A DNA stretch of 15,528 bases from Myxococcota bacterium (GTDB lineage Bacteria > Myxococcota_A > UBA9160 > SMWR01). A program made the position numbers and the translations under genes. The DNA lies in assembly GCA_022447545.1 (NCBI GenBank), contig JAKVBI010000001.1:411908-427435 (forward strand), read 5' to 3'. Within the stretch, counting starts at the first letter, position 1, and every line of letters begins with the position of its first letter. The notes under the pieces were generated by a model. It was not told where the DNA came from, searched no databases, and was given only the letters and a program-made list of their open reading frames with translations. Below are positions 6,754 through 12,338 of the stretch, in pieces.

Positions 6754-8043
6754 ATGAGTCCCACCCCCCCCAAAAACGCCCTCCCGTCGCGCGCCTACGC
6801 GAACTACGTGCTCGGCGTCTTTTTCGCGCTCACGGCCCTCAACGTCATGGATCGCCAGGTGCTGGCCCTACTGATCGAGCCCATCAAGCAGGAATTCCAG
6901 GTCTCGGATGCCGCCATGGGGCTGCTGTCGGGCACTTCCTTCACGATCTTCCACATTTTGGCCGCAATTCCCGTCGCCCGCTGGGCCGACCGCGGCAACC
7001 GCCGCGCCATCGTCACCGCAGGGCTATTCGCCTGGAGCGCCCTGACGGCCGCCACCGGGCTGGCTCGCAGCTACACCCACATCTTCGTGGCACGCGTGGG
7101 CGTGGGAATCGGGGAGACTGTGGGCAGCGGCCCCACCCAGTCCCTGCTGTCCGACTATTTCCCCCCCGAGCGTCGCGCCACAGCCCTGTCGATTCTGGGC
7201 TCAGGAGGCGTGGTGGGCTCCATGCTGGCCTTCGGGCTGGGCGGGCTGATCGGCGAGCGCTTCGGTTGGCGCCTGACCTTCGTGTTTTTCGGATTGCCCG
7301 GGATCGCGCTGGCCGCCCTGCTCTGGAGCACCGTCAAAGAGCCCATCCGCGGTGCCGTGGAAGGGCTGCAGGACAGCGCCCAGACCCAGAGCGTGGGCGA
7401 GTGCATCCGCTTCCTCCTCAAGCTGCCGGCTTTCCGGCACGTCGTGCTGATGGGCGGCCTCAACGCCTTCGCGAACTACACCCTGATCATCTGGGCTCAG
7501 CCCTTCCTGATGCGCAGCCACGGCATGTCCCTTTCCGCGGCAGGCCTGACCCTGGCCCTGGGCATGTCGGCCTGCTCCACCCTGGGACTCTGGGTATCGG
7601 GGTTCGCGGGCGACCGCCTGAGCCGGCGCGACGTGCGCTGGTACTGCTACCTGCCCGCAGTCGCCTCCAGCATCGCGGTTCCCCTGAGCCTGGGTTTCCT
7701 GACCGCCGCGAACCTCTCGACCGCCATCGCCTTCCTGGTGCCCGCCGCCTTCTTCAACACCATGTGGCTCGGCAACTCCAATGCCATGGTCCAGGGGCTG
7801 GCCAAGCCGCGCATGCGCGCCATCGCCTCGGCCCTGAATCTCGCCGGGAACAGCGGCATCGGCCTGGGACTCGGCCCTCTGCTCGTAGGCATCGTGAGCG
7901 ATTGGCTCCAACCGAGCCAGGGCCAGGATTCCTTGCGCTACGCCTTGATGCTGGCCATGTGCGCGGGCTTCTGGGCATCCATCCATGCCCTGTTGGCCGC
8001 GCGCAGCTTGCGCGAAGATCTCCTGGCCAAGAGCCGGGACTGA
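6754..8043 (+). CDS. MFS transporter, spinster-like family
   Basis: Inner-membrane secondary transporter of the major facilitator superfamily, 429 aa, with about twelve hydrophobic segments and a central polar linker near residues 195-225. It fits the spinster-like branch: Y-V-L-G-V-F-F-A-L-T-A-L-N-V-M-D-R (18-34), P-I-K-Q-E-F (43-48), motif A A-R-W-A-D-R-G-N-R-R (75-84), A-R-V-G-V-G-I-G-E (113-121) and D-Y-F-P-P-E-R-R-A (134-142). The ATG at 6754 is chosen because the frame upstream runs antisense through both tRNAs, and the transmembrane domain begins shortly after this Met. The ribosome site is weak (GAGAA, 8 bases away). Members are proposed to export lipids or organic acids, but substrates are mostly unknown. 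An SDR gene follows after 86 bases, so the transported compound may be related to the SDR/ACAD substrate; this is only contextual inference. Confidence 0.93.
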   Translation: MSPTPPKNALPSRAYANYVLGVFFALTALNVMDRQVLALLIEPIKQEFQVSDAAMGLLSGTSFTIFHILAAIPVARWADRGNRRAIVTAGLFAWSALTAATGLARSYTHIFVARVGVGIGETVGSGPTQSLLSDYFPPERRATALSILGSGGVVGSMLAFGLGGLIGERFGWRLTFVFFGLPGIALAALLWSTVKEPIRGAVEGLQDSAQTQSVGECIRFLLKLPAFRHVVLMGGLNAFANYTLIIWAQPFLMRSHGMSLSAAGLTLALGMSACSTLGLWVSGFAGDRLSRRDVRWYCYLPAVASSIAVPLSLGFLTAANLSTAIAFLVPAAFFNTMWLGNSNAMVQGLAKPRMRAIASALNLAGNSGIGLGLGPLLVGIVSDWLQPSQGQDSLRYALMLAMCAGFWASIHALLAARSLREDLLAKSRD

Positions 8044-8129
8044 GAGATCCCACCCGCCCACACCCAGAAATCTGACGCGCTTGCCACAATCCACTCCAAA
8101 ACCACAACGGAACGACAAGGGAGACCCCC

Positions 8130-8918
8130 ATGATTCTCGATCGCTTCAAACTGACCGACCAGGTGGCCATCGTGACCGGCGCGGGCCGGGGAATCGGGGA
8201 AGCCATCTCCCTGGCCTTCGCCGAGGCCGGTGCCGACGTGGCCGTGGCCGCGCGCTCCCAGGAACAAATCGACGACACCGCCGATGCCGTGCGTCAACGC
8301 GGTCGGCGTTCCATCGCGGTTCCCTGCGACGTGAATCAAGATGACCAACTCGAGGCCCTCGTGGACGCAACCATGGCCGAGTTCGGGCGCATCGACATCG
8401 TGGTCAACAACGCCGGAGGCTGGCGACCCGGGCCCGCCCTCGACGTGACCCCCGCCGAGTTCGACGCCGCCTACCACTTCAACGTGACCTCGGCCTTTGC
8501 ACTGACCCGGTTGGCCGTGCCCCGCATGGTGGAGACAGCGGGCGAGGGCTGTGTGATCAACATCTCATCCGTCGCAGGCCGCCACCTCTCGGCAGGCTTC
8601 GCCGCCTACGGGACCGCCAAGGCGGCGTTGTCATTTCTGACCCAGGAACTCGCCCAGGACTTCGCCCCCAAAGTGCGCGTCAACGCCATCGCGGTGGGCT
8701 CGACTCTGACCTCCGCCCTCGAAACCGTGCTCACCGACGAGTTGCGGGCCGAGATGATCCGCCTGACCCCGATGGGACGCCTGGGCACCGTGGAGGACAT
8801 CGCCGCCTGTGCGCTGTACCTGGCGTCACCAGCTGGTGGCTACGTGACGGGGGAGATCTTCGGCGTCAACGGTGGCTTGACCGAATCGAGCCTGAAAATG
8901 CCCCGGGCCTTCGAATGA
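8130..8918 (+). CDS. SDR family oxidoreductase
   Basis: Classical short-chain dehydrogenase/reductase, 262 aa, cytoplasmic, oxidising or reducing a hydroxyl/keto group with NAD(P)H. The cofactor loop is T-G-A-G-R-G-I-G (16-23); R42 after the second strand favours NADP(H). N-N-A-G is at 93-96. The catalytic tetrad is N118, S147, Y160 and K164 in F-A-A-Y-G-T-A-K. The C-terminus keeps the usual L-A-S-P-A-G-G-Y-V-T-G and V-N-G-G. From memory it resembles the mycobacterial Rv0927c-type SDRs, including the start MILDRFKL and A-F-A-L-T near 122-126. The ATG is well supported by AAGGGAG six bases upstream. It lies between an MFS transporter and an acyl-CoA dehydrogenase, which suggests beta-oxidation-like or hydroxy-acid chemistry, but the substrate cannot be read from the sequence. 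Confidence 0.94.
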   Translation: MILDRFKLTDQVAIVTGAGRGIGEAISLAFAEAGADVAVAARSQEQIDDTADAVRQRGRRSIAVPCDVNQDDQLEALVDATMAEFGRIDIVVNNAGGWRPGPALDVTPAEFDAAYHFNVTSAFALTRLAVPRMVETAGEGCVINISSVAGRHLSAGFAAYGTAKAALSFLTQELAQDFAPKVRVNAIAVGSTLTSALETVLTDELRAEMIRLTPMGRLGTVEDIAACALYLASPAGGYVTGEIFGVNGGLTESSLKMPRAFE

Positions 8919-9011
8919 GCGCGCCGCAGAGTTCCGGCCGCCCAACGCGCATCTGATACCTTCGGGCCCTCCGACCCTCCAAGGCAACGAAGAGCCGAAA
9001 GTCACGGGAAG

Positions 9012-9051
9012 ATCGGCCGATAGACGGATGGGTCGGCCGAGCGACCGATCG
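9012..9051. promoter_or_regulatory. Candidate operator: tandem palindromes upstream of the ACAD gene
   Basis: ATCGGCCGAT (9012-9021) is a perfect 10-bp palindrome, and its 8-bp core TCGGCCGA recurs at 9033-9040, centres exactly 20 bases apart, about two helical turns. A further CGATCG palindrome lies at 9046-9051. They sit 46-85 bases before the acyl-CoA dehydrogenase start in an otherwise non-coding 178-base gap. The arrangement fits a dimeric repressor such as a TetR-type regulator, but no regulator gene is in the window and short GC palindromes occur by chance in such DNA. Confidence 0.35.
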
Positions 9052-9096
9052 AACACGGGGAGTCGGGGCCCGTCGCCCCCGGGGAGGAAGGCATCC

Positions 9097-10893
9097 ATGT
9101 CCGAATACACGGCTCCGCTGGCTGACATGCTGTTCACCCTGGAGCACGTCGCCGATCTGCCCGGTCTGGCGACTCTGCCGGGCTTCGAGGACGCGGACCC
9201 GGAGTTCGTGACCGGGCTGCTCGAAGAAGCCGGACGCTTTGCGTCGGAAGTCCTTTCGCCCCTCAACGCCGTGGGCGACCAGCAGCATTCGCGCCTGGTG
9301 GACGGCGGCGTCGTGACCCCGGATGGCTTTGCGCGCGCCTACCAGGCCTACACGGAAGCCGGTTGGGGCGCGGTGGGACACCCCACACAGCACGGGGGTG
9401 CAGGCCTCCCCCAGACGGTGGCCGTGGCCGTGCACGAGATGGGGGCCTCGGCCAACCTGGCCTTCAGCCTCTGCCCCACCTTGAGCGACGGCGGCATCGA
9501 AGCCCTGGCCCAGCACGGCTCGCCCGAGTTGTGTGACACCTACCTCGAGCCCCTGGTGACGGGCCGGATCACCGCCACCATGGACCTCACCGAGCCCCAG
9601 GCAGGCAGCGATCTCGCGGCCATCCGCACCCTGGCCACACCGCAGGGCGACGGCAGCTACCGCCTGTCGGGTCAGAAAATCTTCATCACCTACGGCGACC
9701 ACGACCTGACCGACAACATCGTCCACCTCGTGCTGGCCCGGACCCCCGACGCCCCGGCCGGCAGCCGCGGCATCTCGCTGTTCCTGGTGCCCAAACAACT
9801 GGCCGGTCCCAATGGCGAGCTGGGGCAGCGCAACGACATGAACGTCGTGTCCCTCGAGAACAAACTCGGCATCCATGCCAGCCCCACCTGTGTGATGGCC
9901 TACGGCGAGAATGAAGGGGCCGTGGGCTACCTCGTGGGTGAGGAAAACCAGGGCCTGCGCCAGATGTTCACCATGATGAACCGCGAGCGGATCATCGTGG
10001 GCCTCCAGGGCCTGGGCGTGGGAGAGCGCGCCTACCAGGCGGCCACCGAGTACGCGCGCGAGCGTCGCCAGGGTCGGGCCCTGGGCCTCGAAGCCAGCGA
10101 TGGAACGGCGTCGCCCATCGCCGACCACGTGGACGTGCGCCGCACCCTGCTCACCATGCGCGCCCAGACCGAAGCCATGCGTTGCCTCCTGTACCTGAGC
10201 GCCGCCGAAATGGACCGCTCCTTCCACCACCCCGATGCCGACGAGCGCGCACGCGCCGCCGACGCTGTGGCCCTGCTCACCCCCATCACCAAGGCCTGGC
10301 TCAGCGACACCGGCACCCAGGTGGCATCGGCCGCCATGCAGGTCCACGGCGGAGTGGGCTACGTGGAGGAGACCGGCGTCGCCCAGTACCTGCGCGACGC
10401 CCGCATCACCTCCATCTACGAAGGCACCAACGGCATCCAGGCCATGGATCTGGTGCTGCGCAAAGTCGCCATGGGCGAAGGCGCCGTGCTGCGCGCGCAC
10501 CTCGCCAAGTTGCGCGACATGCAGGCCGACGCCGACGCCAGTGGTGACGAACTGTCCGACGCCGCCCGCTGTCTGGGCGATGCCCTCGACGCCCTCGACC
10601 GCGCCGGTGACTGGCTCGTGCAGGCCATCGCCCGCGAACCGCGCTCAGCTGCCGCCGGCGCCACCCCATTTCTCGAGATGCTGGGCTCCACCACCGGCGG
10701 CGCCCTGCTGATCCACTGCGCGACCGCCGCCATCAAATGCCGGGGCGCCGACGCCTCCACGACCTTCCTCGACGCCAAGGTCGCCACCGCGCGCTTCTAC
10801 GCCGCCCAGCTTCTGCCGCGCGCCACCGCCCTCCTGCCCTCGATCATCGCCGGCGCCGAGCCGCTCGACGCCATCGACCCCGGGGATTTCTAG
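9097..10893 (+). CDS. Acyl-CoA dehydrogenase, long FadE5/DmdC-like type
   Basis: FAD-dependent acyl-CoA dehydrogenase, 598 aa, introducing the alpha-beta double bond of an acyl-CoA. It is longer than the ~400-residue classical enzymes, having the short N-terminal extension Y-T-A-P-L-A-D-M-L-F (4-13) and a C-terminal extra domain (about 470-598) seen in FadE5-like and DmdC-like (3-methylmercaptopropionyl-CoA dehydrogenase) proteins. FAD/substrate motifs: T-M-D-L-T-E-P-Q-A-G-S-D (161-172), K-I-F-I-T-Y-G (194-200), K-L-G-I-H-A-S-P-T-C-V-M (256-267) and Q-V-H-G-G-V-G-Y (415-422). The catalytic base is E442 in Y-E-G-T. The ATG at 9097 is preferred over an upstream GTG-type extension (9028) because GGGGAGGAAG lies directly upstream and homology begins at this Met. 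The upstream gap carries tandem palindromes. Electron acceptor genes (etfAB) are not in the window. Chain-length preference is unknown. Confidence 0.95.
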   Translation: MSEYTAPLADMLFTLEHVADLPGLATLPGFEDADPEFVTGLLEEAGRFASEVLSPLNAVGDQQHSRLVDGGVVTPDGFARAYQAYTEAGWGAVGHPTQHGGAGLPQTVAVAVHEMGASANLAFSLCPTLSDGGIEALAQHGSPELCDTYLEPLVTGRITATMDLTEPQAGSDLAAIRTLATPQGDGSYRLSGQKIFITYGDHDLTDNIVHLVLARTPDAPAGSRGISLFLVPKQLAGPNGELGQRNDMNVVSLENKLGIHASPTCVMAYGENEGAVGYLVGEENQGLRQMFTMMNRERIIVGLQGLGVGERAYQAATEYARERRQGRALGLEASDGTASPIADHVDVRRTLLTMRAQTEAMRCLLYLSAAEMDRSFHHPDADERARAADAVALLTPITKAWLSDTGTQVASAAMQVHGGVGYVEETGVAQYLRDARITSIYEGTNGIQAMDLVLRKVAMGEGAVLRAHLAKLRDMQADADASGDELSDAARCLGDALDALDRAGDWLVQAIAREPRSAAAGATPFLEMLGSTTGGALLIHCATAAIKCRGADASTTFLDAKVATARFYAAQLLPRATALLPSIIAGAEPLDAIDPGDF

Positions 10894-10944
10894 GCCCATC
10901 CGCGCCCCCAGACCCTCACCTCGTGACCCTCACCCCACCCACCC

Positions 10945-10973
10945 TTGACCCCCGCCCCCCTTCCCCGTATTGC
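10945..10973 (+). promoter_or_regulatory. Candidate promoter for the DUF1330-dehalogenase pair
   Basis: TTGACC (10945-10950), five of six matches to the -35 consensus, is followed after 17 bases by TATTGC (10968-10973), a moderate -10. A start near 10980 would give a leader of about 38 bases carrying the AGGAGG site. Upstream lies a 10-base direct repeat GACCCTCACC (10911-10920 and 10925-10934). The spacing is right and it lies in the only gap before the pair, but the -10 is imperfect. Confidence 0.45.
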
Positions 10974-11005
10974 TTGCGGGCGCGCCGCGGGTCGCCCCAC
11001 CCGCC

Positions 11006-11011
11006 AGGAGG
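11006..11011 (+). promoter_or_regulatory. Perfect Shine-Dalgarno AGGAGG for DUF1330 gene
   Basis: A full-consensus AGGAGG, six bases before the ATG at 11018. It fixes that ATG as the start against the in-frame upstream extension to 10970, and predicts strong translation of the first gene of the pair. Confidence 0.85.
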
Positions 11012-11017
11012 CCCCCC

Positions 11018-11305
11018 ATGGCCTGTTACCTGATCGCCCAGCTCGACGTGAACGACTGGGACACCTTCAAGACCTACCAGGGGGGCGTCTTGAAGTCTCT
11101 CTCGAACACCGGTGGGCGGGTGCTGGCCGCAGGGCCCGCCTCGCGCCTGGAGGGCGACGAACCCCGGGCCCTGAACGTCATCTTCGAGTTCCCCGATCGC
11201 GACAGTGCCCAGAGCTGGTACGACTCGGACCCCTACCAGGCCATCATCCCCACCCGCACCGCGTCGGCACCCGGCGCCAACTTCATCCTCGTGGAGGGCC
11301 TCTGA
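11018..11305 (+). CDS. DUF1330 family small protein
   Basis: A 95-residue protein of the DUF1330 family, a ferredoxin-like dimeric alpha/beta-barrel fold with no settled function. It shows the family pattern: N-terminal strand [10 protein letters not shown], then W-D-T-F-K-T-Y (14-20), G-G-R-V-L-A-A-G (32-39), L-E-G-D (44-47), V-I-F-E-F-P-D (54-60), S-W-Y-D-S-D-P-Y (66-73) and the C-terminal L-V-E-G (91-94). Length equals the family norm. The start is fixed by a perfect AGGAGG. Its stop codon is one base from the dehalogenase ATG, and the dehalogenase ribosome site (GGAGGG) lies within its last codons, so the two are co-transcribed and probably translationally coupled. A role as an accessory or small-molecule-binding partner of the dehalogenase pathway is inference. 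Confidence 0.9.
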   Translation: MACYLIAQLDVNDWDTFKTYQGGVLKSLSNTGGRVLAAGPASRLEGDEPRALNVIFEFPDRDSAQSWYDSDPYQAIIPTRTASAPGANFILVEGL

Positions 11306-11306
11306 C

Positions 11307-12191
11307 ATGCCGATCTCCCCCGAATCCCCCCACCCCAAACGCCACCTGGAAGTCCTCGGTAAACGCCTCGCCTACGTGGACGTCGGCAAGGGCGACCCCA
11401 TCGTCTTCCTCCACGGCAACCCCACCTCCTCGTACCTGTGGCGCAACGTGATCCCGCACCTCGAGCCCCACGGCCGCTGTATCGCCCCGGACCTGATCGG
11501 CATGGGCGACTCCGAGAAGCTCGAGCCCAGCGGCCCCGACCGCTACACCTTCGTCGAGCACCGCAGCTACCTCGACGCCTTCCTCGACGCCCTGGAAATC
11601 CGCAAGCGCGTGACCCTGGTCATCCACGACTGGGGGTCGGCGCTGGGCTTCGATTGGGCAAACCGCAACCGCGACGCCGTGCGCGGAATCGCCTACATGG
11701 AAGCCATCGTCAAACCCCTGGTCTGGGACGAATGGCCCCGCGCCGCCACGGGTGTCTTTCAGGCCTTCCGCTCGCCGGCCGGCGAGCAGCTGGTCCTCGA
11801 GCAGAATGCCTTCGTCGAGCAGGTGCTCCCCAGCTCGATCATGCGCACCCTGAGCGACGAGGAGATGGACCACTACCGCCACCCCTTCAGCGAGCCCGGC
11901 GAGAGCCGACGCCCCACCCTGACCTGGCCGCGCCAGATCCCCATCGAGGGCGAGCCCGCCGAGGTGGTCGAGATCGTCGAGAACTACGGGGGCTGGCTGG
12001 CCGAGAGCCCCGTCCCCAAGCTCTTCATCAACGCCGAGCCCGGCGCCATCCTGCGTGGCGACGCACGGGAGTACTGCCGCAACTGGCCCAGCACCGAGGA
12101 GGTGACGGTGCCCGGCATCCACTTCCTCCAGGAGGACTCCCCCGACGAGATTGGCGGCGCCATTGCGGCCTGGATCGCCGACCTCGACTGA
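11307..12191 (+). CDS. Haloalkane dehalogenase (HLD-II type alpha/beta hydrolase)
   Basis: Alpha/beta-hydrolase of 294 aa that should hydrolyse carbon-halogen bonds of haloalkanes to alcohol plus halide, in the cytoplasm. All five diagnostic residues of the HLD-II (LinB/DhaA) class are present: halide-binding N38 in [12 protein letters not shown], nucleophile D108 and halide-binding W109 in V-I-H-D-W-G, catalytic acid E132 in M-E-A-I-V-K-P, and H272 in [10 protein letters not shown]. These numbers coincide with those I recall for LinB. The cap domain is about 133-215. The ATG at 11307 starts one base after the DUF1330 stop; the longer frame from 11205 overlaps that gene in another frame and is rejected. 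The Renilla-luciferase-like branch shares the pentad, so assay is needed for substrate. No other dehalogenation genes (haloalcohol or haloacid enzymes) are visible. Confidence 0.93.
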   Translation: MPISPESPHPKRHLEVLGKRLAYVDVGKGDPIVFLHGNPTSSYLWRNVIPHLEPHGRCIAPDLIGMGDSEKLEPSGPDRYTFVEHRSYLDAFLDALEIRKRVTLVIHDWGSALGFDWANRNRDAVRGIAYMEAIVKPLVWDEWPRAATGVFQAFRSPAGEQLVLEQNAFVEQVLPSSIMRTLSDEEMDHYRHPFSEPGESRRPTLTWPRQIPIEGEPAEVVEIVENYGGWLAESPVPKLFINAEPGAILRGDAREYCRNWPSTEEVTVPGIHFLQEDSPDEIGGAIAAWIADLD

Positions 12192-12236
12192 CCGGCGCCC
12201 CGACCCCCACCTTCGAGCCCCCGCCAGCCCCCTCCA

Positions 12237-12271
12237 CCCGGCACTCCCCGGAATGCTGGCTGGATGCCGGG
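12237..12271. repeat. Short inverted repeat between dehalogenase and ileS
   Basis: CCCGGCA (12237-12243) is inverted as TGCCGGG (12265-12271) with a 21-base loop. It lies 46-80 bases after the dehalogenase stop and before ileS. It lacks a U-run; it may help end the dehalogenase transcript or form part of the ileS leader, but could be chance in GC-rich DNA. A weak TATGTT box (12280-12285) follows, with no convincing -35. Confidence 0.3.
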
Positions 12272-12338
12272 CGGGGTCCTATGTTGAGCGCCCTCACACA
12301 GTCACGCCCTCAACCCGTTCCCCCCGGAGCCGCGGCGC

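Noticed and set aside
7201-8118. A 305-codon minus-strand open frame
   Set aside because: Antisense to the MFS gene, Gln/His/Gly-rich, no motif, and no independent start signal.
8866-10500. A 544-codon open frame on the minus strand
   Set aside because: It lies entirely opposite the well-recognised acyl-CoA dehydrogenase, has a His/Gly/Ala-rich composition typical of antisense GC-rich frames, and shows no domain.
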